A stretch of 64,000 nucleotides of DNA from Mycolicibacterium lacusdiani (GCF_021916785.1 NZ_JAKCFC010000001.1:744001-808000), one strand, 5' to 3'. Counted from the stretch's first letter, positions 33,839-43,599 are shown. The notes: generated by a model from the letters alone, not told the origin. Numbers and translations: made by a program.

Positions 33839-34783
33839 ATGCGGTGTCCGCCAGTCAACCCAGTCGTCACGATGATGACGGTCGCCCTAGCAGCTGTGAC
33901 GATTGCTCTCGCGCCGTCGGCCTCGGCCGAGCCACAGGTTCCGGTGCCCGCACCCGGCGATCCCCTCACGATCCCCAACTCGACGGCACCGAATCCGTTC
34001 GCCGATCCAACAACCGGCCCATCATCAACGGCTGTCAACGACTTAGCCGCCGGCCAGAACCCAGCGCCCTACACCGGACCACCGGTCTTCGCTCCACCCA
34101 CGTTCAATCCGTCGAATGGCTCGACGGTTGGCGTCGCCAAACCGATAATCATCAACTTCCAACGTCCCATCGTCGACCGCAACCTGGCCGAGGACGCGGT
34201 CCACGTCTCCTCCTCCCCCGCAGTCCCGGGCAAGTTCTATTGGATGAGCCCAACTCAACTCCGATGGCGGCCCACTGACTTCTGGCCGGCCAACACCACG
34301 GTCAGCATCGATGCCGGTGGTACGAGGTCGAGCTTCCGCACCGGCGACTCGCTGGTGGCGACCATCGACAACGCCACCCTCCAAATGGAGATCATGCGCA
34401 ACGGCGAACTAGAGAAGACCATGCCGGTATCTCTAGGAAAGCCTGGCTACGAGACACCCAACGGCACCTACTACGTGCTCGAGAAGTTCGCAGACATGGT
34501 GATGGATTCCTCCACCTACGGTGTGCCGGTCGACGCAGCCGAAGGTTACAGACTCAAGGTCCAAGATGCGGTGCGCATCAGCAACACAGGCATCTTCGTC
34601 CACGGCGCACCGTGGTCGGTCGGCGATCAGGGTAAGCGCAACGTGAGCCACGGTTGTCCAAATCTGAGTCCGGCCAATGCGCAGTGGTTCTACGACAACT
34701 TTGGCAGCGGGGACCCGGTCGTGGTCAAGAACTCCGTCGGCATCTACGACGACAACGATGGAGCCCAGGACTGGCAGATGTGA
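33839..34783 (+). CDS. Secreted L,D-transpeptidase, shorter type
   Basis: 314 residues with GGAAGGGAGAGG before the ATG. A cleavable signal peptide ('[16 protein letters not shown]') rather than a lipobox, one Ig-like domain ('[19 protein letters not shown]', '[14 protein letters not shown]') and a YkuD domain with '[11 protein letters not shown]' and the nucleophile Cys near residue 273 in '[10 protein letters not shown]'. It is shorter by one Ig-like domain than the two LdtB-type proteins here and resembles the LdtMt5/LdtMt1-size class. It should form 3-3 cross-links or attach proteins to peptidoglycan. Upstream operator suggests BlaI-type control. Confidence 0.9.
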   Translation: MRCPPVNPVVTMMTVALAAVTIALAPSASAEPQVPVPAPGDPLTIPNSTAPNPFADPTTGPSSTAVNDLAAGQNPAPYTGPPVFAPPTFNPSNGSTVGVAKPIIINFQRPIVDRNLAEDAVHVSSSPAVPGKFYWMSPTQLRWRPTDFWPANTTVSIDAGGTRSSFRTGDSLVATIDNATLQMEIMRNGELEKTMPVSLGKPGYETPNGTYYVLEKFADMVMDSSTYGVPVDAAEGYRLKVQDAVRISNTGIFVHGAPWSVGDQGKRNVSHGCPNLSPANAQWFYDNFGSGDPVVVKNSVGIYDDNDGAQDWQM

Positions 34784-34809
34784 CGTCTAAGCCACCGACA
34801 GCCGCGTCC

Positions 34810-35592
34810 TCACGAAGTAGCCAAACCGCTCGACTTCGCCGGGGAGCCGTCGCGAACCAACCGGCCTGCCAACATAGCGAACACCAGCGCAATCGTCACC
34901 CACATCACCAAGACGGTCGCCAAGGAATGCAGCCGAAATTCATAGAGGTCGTCGGCGGCGAACCCCGGATACACGGTGGCACCGGTGTTGTCGCGCAGCG
35001 CGCTCGGTGTTTCGTCGAAAGTCGGCAGCACCAGCATCATGAGCGCAGACGCCACCAGATACGATCCCGCAGCTGCGAGCGTTGCATTCCAGTGGCCCAA
35101 GCGTGGTGACAGTCGCCGGGCCACCCACACCGCCAGAATCATCAGGACCGCCGACAGCACCACGACGAGCACGAACAGCAGGCTGCGCTGCTGAAGGGTC
35201 CCCTCCTGCCCTACCGCGGGCGGATTCTTCGGATACTTCAACGCCGGGACCAAGTAAAGCGACAAGAACATCCCAGCGGCTAGCAGAACGGCCAGCAGGC
35301 GCGCGGAGACGTTTCCAAGGCGCCCGCAGACGATGCAGAAGACCACCGCAAACAGCGCTCCCATGGCAACACTGAATGCCAGAACGCCAAAGCCCATCCC
35401 GATATTGGCCTGCACCCCGCGGGTGAACAATTCAACACCGTGGCCGGGTAATTCCGCCGCCTCGGTGCGGCCCTCCTCGTAAGCCACAGCGCGGTCGATG
35501 ACCGGCGTCACGAACAGCCGGGCGTATGCGAAGGACGTTAGGCCCGCCAGGGCGCCGGCGACCAGGCCGGCCGCGATCAGTCGCTTTTCCAT
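34810..35592 (-). CDS. CbtA-like membrane protein
   Basis: 260 residues from ATG 35592. About five helices, with the start 'LIAAGLVAGALAGLTSFAYA' and the conserved 'GVQANIGMGFGVLAFSVAMGALFAVVF' region of CbtA, a predicted cobalt-transporter subunit. A His/Glu pair occurs in 'YEFRLHSLATVL'. The usual small CbtB partner and cobalamin riboswitch were not found upstream. Its neighbours are a cyclase-YHS gene and a P1B-4-type ATPase, so cobalt or a related metal would be a fitting substrate, but transport has not been shown by anything visible here. Confidence 0.7.
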   Translation of the reverse strand: MEKRLIAAGLVAGALAGLTSFAYARLFVTPVIDRAVAYEEGRTEAAELPGHGVELFTRGVQANIGMGFGVLAFSVAMGALFAVVFCIVCGRLGNVSARLLAVLLAAGMFLSLYLVPALKYPKNPPAVGQEGTLQQRSLLFVLVVVLSAVLMILAVWVARRLSPRLGHWNATLAAAGSYLVASALMMLVLPTFDETPSALRDNTGATVYPGFAADDLYEFRLHSLATVLVMWVTIALVFAMLAGRLVRDGSPAKSSGLATS

Positions 35593-35818
35593 GATCCGAA
35601 TTCCTATCAGTGGTGTGGGCGTCAAGCCGTTGGCGGGTGTGATGCGATGACTCTCGATGGTCCTCGTCGGGCCTCCCAGCTTGAAGCGGGTGGCGCGCCT
35701 CGGGCGATGAACGTCGTGGGAGCAGCCCGTCCAAAATCGCGACAGCGCGGACGGTTCGGCATGTGAGCGAATAACACTGTGGCGAGCAGAATTCGGGGCG
35801 CAGTTCACCGTCCGCGTT

Positions 35819-36631
35819 CTACGAGCATATTGATGAGGTTGACGTCGATGCGGCATTCCCACCGGCTGGCGAGGGCACCGGTGTGCCGAAGTGCGCCGCA
35901 ACCTCGCCGACGAACGACTGAGTGGTCTGCGGGTCCCCGTCATCCGACGACGTGCCGACGCGCTTCGCGAATTGGCTCGAACAAGCCGCTGAGCAGAAGT
36001 AGAAACGGTAAGTGTCTTCTTGATGCGCGATCGTCAGGGACTCGGCATCCGTCGTGACATGCATTCGACATATCGGATCGACGTGCTCCTGGTGGCGGGT
36101 TCCGACGTCGAGGGCGAAGGCCTCCACGAGCGCACCGACGTTCCGCAACCGCAGCGGACCCAACGACATCAGCGCCAAACGGTCGGCCCCGTGAAGCGCG
36201 GCCGCGGCTTCGGCGTTGCCGACGATCTGGCCTGGCCGGGCGATCGCGGCGAGTCTGGCCGCAGTATTGACTGTCGAGCCGAAGACGTCACCGCGGCGCT
36301 TCACTACCGACCCGGCATCGATTCCCGCGCGCAACAGCGGAGATCCGTCAATGCGACGGATTTCGTCGTGGAGTCGTCGAAGGAAGGCTAGTGCCGCAGT
36401 GGGGTCCGAACTGGTGATTAGCACGCCATCGCCGAGGGTCTTGATCATCTCGTCGTCAGGCCCCAGAACACTCGCGGCGATGGTGGTGAATCGATCTGCC
36501 AGTTCGGCAGCAAGATGATCGCCGTGGGCCTCGGTGAACGCCGTGAAACCAGCGATGTCCACGAAGACGACCACCGTGTCTACGTGAGCATGCTCGAATC
36601 GATCTGCCGCACTGAAATCTTCGACCGTCAT
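35819..36631 (-). CDS. Class III nucleotide cyclase-YHS fusion (second copy)
   Basis: 270 residues. The cyclase domain has both metal Asp residues ('VVFVDIAGFTAFTEAHGDH' and 'EMIKTLGDGVLI') and the Asn-Arg motif 'VNTAARLAAIA'. The YHS domain reads 'EHVDPICRMHV' to 'YRFYFCSAACSSQFAKRV' and is followed by a 45-residue tail rich in Ser/Thr/Asp not present in the copy at 3544. The start overlaps the stop of the ATPase gene, so the two are translated together. A cyclase coupled directly to a metal pump supports a role in metal-dependent signalling. Confidence 0.8.
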   Translation of the reverse strand: MTVEDFSAADRFEHAHVDTVVVFVDIAGFTAFTEAHGDHLAAELADRFTTIAASVLGPDDEMIKTLGDGVLITSSDPTAALAFLRRLHDEIRRIDGSPLLRAGIDAGSVVKRRGDVFGSTVNTAARLAAIARPGQIVGNAEAAAALHGADRLALMSLGPLRLRNVGALVEAFALDVGTRHQEHVDPICRMHVTTDAESLTIAHQEDTYRFYFCSAACSSQFAKRVGTSSDDGDPQTTQSFVGEVAAHFGTPVPSPAGGNAASTSTSSICS

Positions 36632-39186
36632 CGCGCCACGTCTGCGAGTTCGACGCGCGGTGCCGCTTCGGGGGTCACCGACTGCATCGGCATCCCGAGA
36701 AGGCGCAGTGCATTGGCGACGACGATGAGAGTCGAGCCCTCATGGATGAGCACGGCGGGACCGATGCCCAGACCGAAGACCGTCGCCGGGATGAGGACCG
36801 CGACGATTCCGAGACTCGCCCACAGGTTTTGCTTGATGACCCGCGAAGAGCGACGGCTCAGGCTCACCGCGAAGGGCAAGGCGCGCAGGTCGTCGGCCAT
36901 CAGCGCAACGTCAGCAGTCTCCAGCGCCACATCGGATCCGGCCGCACCCATCGCGATCCCCACACTCGCACCGGCCATGGCCGGCGCATCGTTGACGCCA
37001 TCGCCGACCATACCCACGCGGCCGTGGCGTTCCCTCAAGGCGGCGATCTCCGCCACCTTGTCCTCGGGCATCAGATCCCCGCGGGCGTAACCGACACCAA
37101 CTTCGGCGGCGACGGCGTCCGCCACCCGCTGATTGTCTCCCGACAGCATCACCGTGTTCTCGAGGCCGAGTTCGGCGAGCCGTGCGATCACCGCCGACGC
37201 CTCCGGTCGAGGAAGATCCATCAATCCGATTGCGCCCAACCACCGATCGCCCGCGCGGACGATCATCGTCGTGCGGCCCTGCTGTTCGAGACGACTCACC
37301 TCGGCAGCGAGTTCGGCCGGTGGCGGCTGGGCGGCGTCAGTGAACAGTTCGGTCTTGCCGATGTAGACCTCGACATCCTCGACGGACGCAACGATGCCGC
37401 GGCCAATCACCGCACGGACGTCGGTCGCGCGAAGCGTCGCCGCTCCGGCCAATCGCTGGCTGCCGTCGCGGACGATGGCGCGGGCGAGCGGGTGGTCGCT
37501 TTGCTCCTCCACGGCCACGGCAATCTTCAACAGTTCGGCCTCGTCGCTGTCCCCGGTGGCCCACACGTCGGCAATCCTGGGCCGCCCCTCGGTGAGGGTG
37601 CCAGTCTTGTCGAAGGCCAGCACGTCGAGTCGCCCCAGTTCCTCCAGCGCGGCGCCGCCCTTCATCAGGATGCCGGCCCGCGCCGCTCGCGCCACCGCCG
37701 ACAACACCGCACTGGGCGTGGCTATTGCCAGCGCACACGGGCTGGCCGCCACCAGAACGGCAAGCGCCCGGTACACCGTGTCGGTGAACGGCTCGTCAAC
37801 TACTAACCCGGCGAAGAGCAGCAGGACCACACCGACCAGGATCGCCGGCACGAAGATGCGCTGAAATCGGTCGGTGAAACGCTGTGTGGAAGTCGTCTTG
37901 GTTTGCGCTTCGGCCACCAAACGCGCCACCCGGGCCAAGGTGGAGTCGCCGGCGAGCCGGGTGACTTGCACTTCGATGGCGCCGGCGCCGTTTATCGTTC
38001 CGGCGAACACCCGCGACACCGCGTCAATGCGTTCTGGCGCAGCGGCGGCTGCCGTTACGTCCGGGACCGGAATCTTGTCGACCGGGACGCTTTCGCCGGT
38101 CACTGGCGCTTGATCGACGCTGCTGGCACCTGCTACGACGAATCCGTCCGCAGGCAGCCGCACGTTGGGGCGCACGACGACGACGTCCCCAACGCGCAGG
38201 TCCGCAACGGACACTTCGACGATGTCGCCGGTGCCGCCGCGCCGCACTAGGGCCGTCTTGGGGGCCAGCTCGGCGAGCGCATCGATCGCTCGGCGAGCGC
38301 GGCCCATCGCGTACCCTTCCAGCGCGTGCCCGACGCTGAACAGGAACAGCAAAAGGGCGCCTTCGGCGACTTCGCCGAGCGCTGCCGCACCTGCTGCGGA
38401 CACCAGCATGAGGAAATCGATCTCGAAGCGGCCCTGCCGCACACTCGCGAGGGCTTCCTGCACGGTGAAGAACGCACCGAAGAAGAACGCCAGGCCGTAG
38501 GCCACCACCTCCACCGAGCGCGGCGTCTCGGCTAAGGCGGCCAGTAACCAGCCTGTCAGCAGCAGCGCGCCCGCCAGTCCCGCGAAGATCAATTCGGTGC
38601 GCTCGCCGAAGATTCCGCCGTGACCGTGTTGATGGTCGCCGTCGTCTCCGTCGTGGGCGACGGGAGTTTCGGCAACGGCGGTCTCTGCGTCGGGGACTAC
38701 CCCTGACGGCGCCACCTTCGCGGCGATGACGTCTACGAGTTCTTGGGCCGTCACCATCGCCCGCTCGAACTCCAGCTGGACCGATCCTGGTGCCGCTGCT
38801 GCGGCGACGACGCCAGGAATCGTCGACAGTGTGTCGACGAGCGCAGTTCGCACCGCCTCATCGTCATCAGTGCCTGTGGTCAACCACCGCAGGTGCCCGT
38901 ACGTCGACGTGATCGTATTGGCCACCTGCAGAGCCCGTCGCTGCACTTCTGTTGCGGTGGCAGCCTCGGCGTCGTAGTGCACGCAAAGGCGGGGTTCCGA
39001 CGTGTCGCCATCGATGACGTGGGCCTGTTCGATGACTCCGTCGTCCCCCAGGTTGCGCCTGAGCCGGTCAGCGCAGCGCTCGTCGCTACCGGGAAGCAGG
39101 GCTGCTAGGTCCAGTGCAAGAGTGTCGTTCGCGGGCCCGGCGTCCGCGCCGCCGGTATTCACCGTCCCGCCGTTGCGATCTGCCAT
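36628..39186 (-). CDS. P1B-type metal ATPase, CtpD/P1B-4-like
   Basis: 852 residues from ATG 39186; an ATG at 39204 would put the operator inside the gene. The first 180 residues are not a standard CxxC HMA domain but two HMA-like folds lacking the Cys pair ('LRWLTTGTDDDEAVRTALVD', 'FERAMVTAQELVDVI'), then a short His stretch 'GDHQHGHGG'. Core motifs: 'VTGES', SPC in 'AASPCALAIATPS', DKTGT, '[12 protein letters not shown]', and 'HEGSTLIVVANALRLL' near the end. SPC with HEGxT is the mark of P1B-4 pumps (Co, Fe, Zn or Cd; M. tuberculosis CtpD). Coupled to the downstream cyclase-YHS gene. Confidence 0.85.
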   Translation of the reverse strand: MADRNGGTVNTGGADAGPANDTLALDLAALLPGSDERCADRLRRNLGDDGVIEQAHVIDGDTSEPRLCVHYDAEAATATEVQRRALQVANTITSTYGHLRWLTTGTDDDEAVRTALVDTLSTIPGVVAAAAAPGSVQLEFERAMVTAQELVDVIAAKVAPSGVVPDAETAVAETPVAHDGDDGDHQHGHGGIFGERTELIFAGLAGALLLTGWLLAALAETPRSVEVVAYGLAFFFGAFFTVQEALASVRQGRFEIDFLMLVSAAGAAALGEVAEGALLLFLFSVGHALEGYAMGRARRAIDALAELAPKTALVRRGGTGDIVEVSVADLRVGDVVVVRPNVRLPADGFVVAGASSVDQAPVTGESVPVDKIPVPDVTAAAAAPERIDAVSRVFAGTINGAGAIEVQVTRLAGDSTLARVARLVAEAQTKTTSTQRFTDRFQRIFVPAILVGVVLLLFAGLVVDEPFTDTVYRALAVLVAASPCALAIATPSAVLSAVARAARAGILMKGGAALEELGRLDVLAFDKTGTLTEGRPRIADVWATGDSDEAELLKIAVAVEEQSDHPLARAIVRDGSQRLAGAATLRATDVRAVIGRGIVASVEDVEVYIGKTELFTDAAQPPPAELAAEVSRLEQQGRTTMIVRAGDRWLGAIGLMDLPRPEASAVIARLAELGLENTVMLSGDNQRVADAVAAEVGVGYARGDLMPEDKVAEIAALRERHGRVGMVGDGVNDAPAMAGASVGIAMGAAGSDVALETADVALMADDLRALPFAVSLSRRSSRVIKQNLWASLGIVAVLIPATVFGLGIGPAVLIHEGSTLIVVANALRLLGMPMQSVTPEAAPRVELADVAR

Positions 39187-39187
39187 G

Positions 39188-39205
39188 CATGCGATAGTAC
39201 GCATG
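39188..39205. promoter_or_regulatory. Inverted-repeat operator before the CtpD-like ATPase
   Basis: CATGCG-ATAGTA-CGCATG, perfect 6-bp arms, directly abutting the start at 39186. Its half-site matches the 12-bp palindrome at 3513. An ArsR-type metal sensor is the likely binder. Confidence 0.5.
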
Positions 39206-39601
39206 TATGCATATCAATCAACCCTTTGCCGCGAAACCTCGCCGCGTCGGCGAGATAATCGGGCCGGCGTCATCGTCCGGCTGTGTCGGTCGACACGCCC
39301 AAGGGTGAGCGCGGTGCCCCCGGGAGTTTTCCGATAAGGCTCGACGGGACAGTCGCCGTGTGGCAGAACGGCCCCGTACCGGCGGCGCGCTCTCGAGAAT
39401 CGGCGTACAACAGACCGTCCAGCTCGACATCTGTTGTCTCGCACTGCTGCTGCGAGCGTCGCCACACATGACTGTTTCGTCGGGTTTCTTCTGGTGAACA
39501 TAGACGATTCCGATGCGCAGCGTCGCGGCGCACGCACCGGGGGCGCGGCGCTATTGCCGGCGTCGCGAGGCGACGCCGGGACATCGGCGATGATGGGAGC
39601 A
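39206..39601. other. Stretch with no gene recognised
   Basis: Frames on both strands were read; none has a ribosome site or family pattern. Confidence 0.4.
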
Positions 39602-39811
39602 CTACCAACGGTGACCGAGGCCCGTGGCGGTCTTCGACGGCCAATACGCTACGTACTTACCCTGGGGATCGTAGAAGTGACAGCCGCCATCGGGACTGGT
39701 CTGCGCCGTCCATCCTCGCGACACGGCCCACTCCACTAGCGCACCGACCATCTCACCGGTTGCCGGCGGCCCGTCGGATTGGTTCCGCCCCGCGCCGTGG
39801 AACTGCTGCAT
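39602..39811 (-). CDS. Small protein with HicA-like pattern
   Basis: 69 residues. The core 'EMVGALVEWAVSRGWTAQTS' followed by 'DGGCHFYDPQGKYVAYWPS' has the helix, Gly-Trp, beta, Gly-x-His-x-Phe/Tyr-x-Pro-x-Gly order of HicA-like double-stranded-RNA-binding folds, although the match is loose and the C terminus looks shortened. No HicB-like antitoxin follows. A dyad of the BlaI type lies 100 bases upstream at 39911. Confidence 0.4.
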   Translation of the reverse strand: MQQFHGAGRNQSDGPPATGEMVGALVEWAVSRGWTAQTSPDGGCHFYDPQGKYVAYWPSKTATGLGHRW

Positions 39812-39910
39812 ATGCCATGCCCTGGGCCTGCCATTGGCGAGGCCTCTTCCTCTCGTCTCATGTTGGTCGCCGCAACGGAGATATGCGGGAGGTCGTTTCG
39901 CCGCGTCACC

Positions 39911-39927
39911 TACGTATCTAGACAGTA
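39911..39927. promoter_or_regulatory. BlaI-type operator in the 39.9-kb gap
   Basis: TACGTATCTAGACAGTA fits TAC-N11-GTA. The nearest gene it could control is the small ORF read leftward from 39811. Confidence 0.4.
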
Positions 39928-40173
39928 CTTGTTGGTGGCGCCGATGGTGGAAAGCGCGTTCGGGGCATGAGCCGAGAATCGCTCAGTGAACGCCAGCAGC
40001 AAGGAAGCTCGGACGGCCACCCTCAGAACGCCCCGCGGTGCGTTCGTCTCGCTATCCGGCGCCGCCGTTGGCTATGCGAGGTCAGGCCGTCCCGTTAGCG
40101 AATCGTCGGCTTGCACAACGAAGCGGCACTGACGAAGTTGTGAGCCGCCTCAGTGCGCGCAATAGGACGCCGC
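39928..40173. other. Gap before the acyltransferase gene end
   Basis: No coding sequence or repeat recognised. Confidence 0.4.
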
Positions 40174-42354
40174 TTAGGGCCACCATCCGGTCAACGCACC
40201 CATCCTGCGCCCAAGTTCTGGCGCCAGGGAGCGTACGTACGTGGCCGACAGGTGATGAGAATCTCGGTAGATGAGGACGTTCCCTTCGGCGGCTCGGCAG
40301 TAGTCGTCTCGACACAGCGCACCGCTCAGATCGATCACGTTCATCTGCGGGAACCGTCCGGGGAGACTTGCGGCGGGATTGACGTCGTCGAGGACAAGTG
40401 CTCGTGGCATGCCGCACGTCGTCGCGTCACCACCGTCGGCGAGGCAATCACTCGGGAAGAAGGGGTCGCCGTTGCGGACCAGCCACGGTGTGTCGCGCAT
40501 GCCCAGCACCTTCACCCCGTTGTCGGCGAACGCCTGCCAGATCGGCAGGTACGCCTCCGGCATGACGTCACCGGGCCCGGTGTCTCGTGGTCTTGTCACG
40601 GTGGTGAACACGTAGTCTGGGCGGTCGGCGACGATCTCCCGCATGGCGGCTTGGACCCAGTTGAAGCACTGCGGGTACGGCTCCCCCGACCCCGGGATGC
40701 GGGGCACCCGCTCCGCCGATAGGGGGCAGCCCATCTTGAGGTAGGTCACGACCTTGAAGCCGTGCAGCCGGCCGAGCAGGTCCAGCGCGGTGATCCAATG
40801 CTCGGAGTGCGAGCCGCCGGCCAGCGCGATGGTGCGGGTCGCGGCCCCGGAACCGTAACTGCACTTGCGCAGACTCGGGTCCGCGAAGTCGCTGATGCAA
40901 TTGTCTTTGGTGCTCTGCGGCAGGTCGTCCTTGGCCTCGAGGACCGTGGGCCGCATCGGCAGCTGGGGAACCTTGGCACGGTCGATCAGCGCGCGGGCCC
41001 CCGGGTAGTCGCGCGCCGACAGACCGGACAATTCCTCGCCGTTCGCCCGCTGAACCGTCATGTGCTCGCGCCACGTGAACGACGTCGCCGCAAGCGCCAC
41101 ACCCAGCAGCGTGACGATCGAACCCAGCACGACGGTCGGCCGACGCAGCCGGATGCGCAGCGGCACGGCAGACTTCGGCTTTTGAGCATTCGTCGCACGC
41201 AACCGCAACGGGTTCTCCACGAAGCGCGTAGTCAACCAGGCCAGCACACCGGAGGCCAGCAGGACGCCTGCGCCCTCGGTCAGGTTGGTCTCGGCGTGTC
41301 CGCTGTAGGCGAGCCAGAAAATCAGCAGCGGCCAGTGCCACAGGTAGAGCGAGTACGCCACCGCGCCGAGGGACACGAGCGGCGCGGTGGCGAGGAGGCG
41401 ATTCGGTAGCGGCAACCCGCCGTCCACGCCAGCGAGATGCGGATCGGCGGCACGGTTGGCGGCGCTGAGGATGAACAGGATGGTCGCCCCGACCGGTACC
41501 AGCGTCCAGGGCCCGGGGAACTCCGCGACGCCGTCGAGGAATGCGCCACACGACAGAATCGCGGCGAGTGCGATCGCCGAAACGGTAGTCCGCAGCCACA
41601 TCGGCCACCGCACGTGCCGGATTAGCGCACCTGCCAGCGCGCCGAGGAGAAGCTCCCAGGCCCGGGCGAAGCTGTCGTAGTAGGCGGTTGCCTGGTCCGC
41701 GTCATGCGCGATGATCGCGTAGACGAACGACGCCACGGTGAGCGCCGACAGCACCGCGATGAAGACGATCCGCAGGTGATGGCGGAGGAGGCGGCGCAGC
41801 AGGAACCCCAGGCCGAATACCAACAGCAACAAAGCGATGTAGAACTGCCCCTGCACCGACATCGACCAGATGTGCTGCAGCGGACTCACCGTTTCGCCCG
41901 CGCGCAGGTAGTCCGACGCCGTGGTCGCCAGTTCCCAATTCTGGTAGTAGCCAAGGCTCGCCAAGCTTTGGTCGGCGAACGTCTCCCACCGGGTCTCGGG
42001 CTGCACCAGGATCGTCAGCACCGCCGACGCGGACAGCACCACCACCAGCGCGGGGAGCAGTCGCCGGACCAGACGCCGCACCTCCGGCATGAGTGCCAGG
42101 GATGCGGTCGGATTGAGCGCGGCCCGCAACAGCCTTCCGCCGAAGAAGAAACCCGACAGCACGAGGAAGACGTCGACACCACCGGAGACCCTGCCGAACC
42201 ACACGTGAAACACGGCGACCAGTGCGATCGCGACGCCACGTAGGCCGTCTAGGTCATGACGGTAGACGCCGAACTCGCTAGGGCGCAACGAAACAGAGGT
42301 CGCTGACCCCGAACCATTACGTCGAACCTCCCGCGGTTGAGCGACGGTCAACAT
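40174..42354 (-). CDS. OafA-type acyltransferase with SGNH domain
   Basis: 726 residues. The N-terminal two thirds are an acyltransferase-3 membrane domain of about ten helices opening with 'YRHDLDGLRGVAIALVAVFH' and holding 'SMSVQGQFYIALLLLVFG' and 'SLYLWHWPLLIFWL'. The C-terminal 250 residues are an extracytoplasmic SGNH hydrolase-like domain ('RTIALAGGSHSEHWITAL', later 'IYRDSHHLSATYV', the block V His). Such fusions O-acetylate cell-envelope glycans, in Gram-positives often peptidoglycan. It is last in the leftward run that starts with ctaD, 105 bases behind ccsB, and could adjust wall sensitivity to hydrolases. Confidence 0.87.
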   Translation of the reverse strand: MLTVAQPREVRRNGSGSATSVSLRPSEFGVYRHDLDGLRGVAIALVAVFHVWFGRVSGGVDVFLVLSGFFFGGRLLRAALNPTASLALMPEVRRLVRRLLPALVVVLSASAVLTILVQPETRWETFADQSLASLGYYQNWELATTASDYLRAGETVSPLQHIWSMSVQGQFYIALLLLVFGLGFLLRRLLRHHLRIVFIAVLSALTVASFVYAIIAHDADQATAYYDSFARAWELLLGALAGALIRHVRWPMWLRTTVSAIALAAILSCGAFLDGVAEFPGPWTLVPVGATILFILSAANRAADPHLAGVDGGLPLPNRLLATAPLVSLGAVAYSLYLWHWPLLIFWLAYSGHAETNLTEGAGVLLASGVLAWLTTRFVENPLRLRATNAQKPKSAVPLRIRLRRPTVVLGSIVTLLGVALAATSFTWREHMTVQRANGEELSGLSARDYPGARALIDRAKVPQLPMRPTVLEAKDDLPQSTKDNCISDFADPSLRKCSYGSGAATRTIALAGGSHSEHWITALDLLGRLHGFKVVTYLKMGCPLSAERVPRIPGSGEPYPQCFNWVQAAMREIVADRPDYVFTTVTRPRDTGPGDVMPEAYLPIWQAFADNGVKVLGMRDTPWLVRNGDPFFPSDCLADGGDATTCGMPRALVLDDVNPAASLPGRFPQMNVIDLSGALCRDDYCRAAEGNVLIYRDSHHLSATYVRSLAPELGRRMGALTGWWP

Positions 42355-42458
42355 GGCCGTCGAAACGACGCTCGGTGAGTCGTAATTTCAGCCGCGGTCA
42401 TGACGCTGGCGAGACGAGATCGGTGTGTTGGATACGTGCGCACGCTGTGGCCCCGGCG

Positions 42459-43430
42459 TCAGCCCACCCCGGCGTAGGAGTGCAACCCCGCAATGACTAG
42501 ATTGATGAAGAACAGATTGAAGACCATCGCCACGAATCCGGCCACGTTTATCCATGCGGCCTTCCTGTCACGCCACCCCGCGGTGGATCTAGCATGCAGA
42601 TAGGCCGCGTAGGCGACCCACGCGACGAAAGACACCGTCTCCTTGGGGTCCCATCCCCAAAAGCGTCCCCATGTCTCCTCGGCCCAGATCGCGCCGAAGA
42701 TGACGCCGAACCCGAAGACGGGGAACGCGAATATCGTGGTGCGGTATGCGAGTCGGTCCAAGATTTGCGCATCGGGCAGTCTGGACACGACGCCCGCATA
42801 GAGTCCTTCGCGTCCGGGGTCGCCCAACCGCGACGTCCTCACCAGGAAGAGGATGCTCGCCACGCCGGCGACGAGGAACACCCCTGAGCCGAGGCTCACC
42901 ACCGACACGTGAATCGGCAACCAGTACGACTGCAGCGCGGGCATGACGGGTGCGGCGTCGGCATACAGCCACTTGCCCGACACCGCAAGCAGAATCAGCA
43001 CCGGAACCAGGACGAACACCCACAGTGGCCGAAGATCAAGACGCCGCAACACGATCAACGCCGCCACCAGTCCGCAGAAGCAGGTCAGGTTGATGAACTC
43101 GTACATGTTGCCCCACGGCGCGCGCGAGGTGGCCAGCCCACGCAACACGATGCACAGCAGCAGGAACCCGGCACCCACGACGACGAGGGCAACACCAGCA
43201 CGCTCCGCGCGTTCCACGACCGACCGTCTAGGGACGTCTGCGACGACACCCGGACGTGCGCTGTCGGTTGCGACTCCCACAGGCGCCATTGACCTCTCGA
43301 GTGCCCGACTGCGACTGTTCGCGAACGTTGCTGCCAGCACCAACAACGCGAGAACGAGTCCGACCATCGCCGACGTGTACGCCCAATCCGAATACAACGC
43401 CAGGGATACGCGTGTGCCAACTGCGTTCAT
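42459..43430 (-). CDS. ccsB: Cytochrome c biogenesis protein CcsB/CcsA (ResC type)
   Basis: 323 residues with about eight helices and the heme-handling WWD motif in 'WAEETWGRFWGWDPKETVSF'. Flanking His ligands lie in 'YWLPIHVSVVSLGSGVF' and 'YAAYLHARSTAGW'. It is the System II heme-delivery subunit that works with a ResB partner to attach heme to c-type cytochromes; ResB is not in the window. Same strand as ctaD, two genes downstream, so possibly coexpressed. Mycobacterial relative: Rv0529. Confidence 0.9.
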   Translation of the reverse strand: MNAVGTRVSLALYSDWAYTSAMVGLVLALLVLAATFANSRSRALERSMAPVGVATDSARPGVVADVPRRSVVERAERAGVALVVVGAGFLLLCIVLRGLATSRAPWGNMYEFINLTCFCGLVAALIVLRRLDLRPLWVFVLVPVLILLAVSGKWLYADAAPVMPALQSYWLPIHVSVVSLGSGVFLVAGVASILFLVRTSRLGDPGREGLYAGVVSRLPDAQILDRLAYRTTIFAFPVFGFGVIFGAIWAEETWGRFWGWDPKETVSFVAWVAYAAYLHARSTAGWRDRKAAWINVAGFVAMVFNLFFINLVIAGLHSYAGVG

Positions 43431-43599
43431 GACGTGTTACTTGCATTGCTGTTGAAGGCCGTCGACGCAGCGCAGCGAGGCCGCGATCTGACTCGTCTGG
43501 TTCCGTTCCTCCCTGCTCTACGCGATAGCGTCGACGAATCGAACGTCGCTTCACACTGTTTGACTTGAAAGGCAGCCGGCCGCCGCCTCCCGCAAATGG

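Noticed and set aside
35593..35818. Cobalamin riboswitch or CbtB gene upstream of cbtA
   Set aside because: Looked for the B12-box and GCCACTG-type core and for a short His-rich one-helix protein; neither is convincingly present.
39651..39656. Another TACGTA near 39.65 kb as a BlaI-type operator
   Set aside because: Only one half-site; no GTA arm at the 17-bp position, and it lies inside a small ORF.
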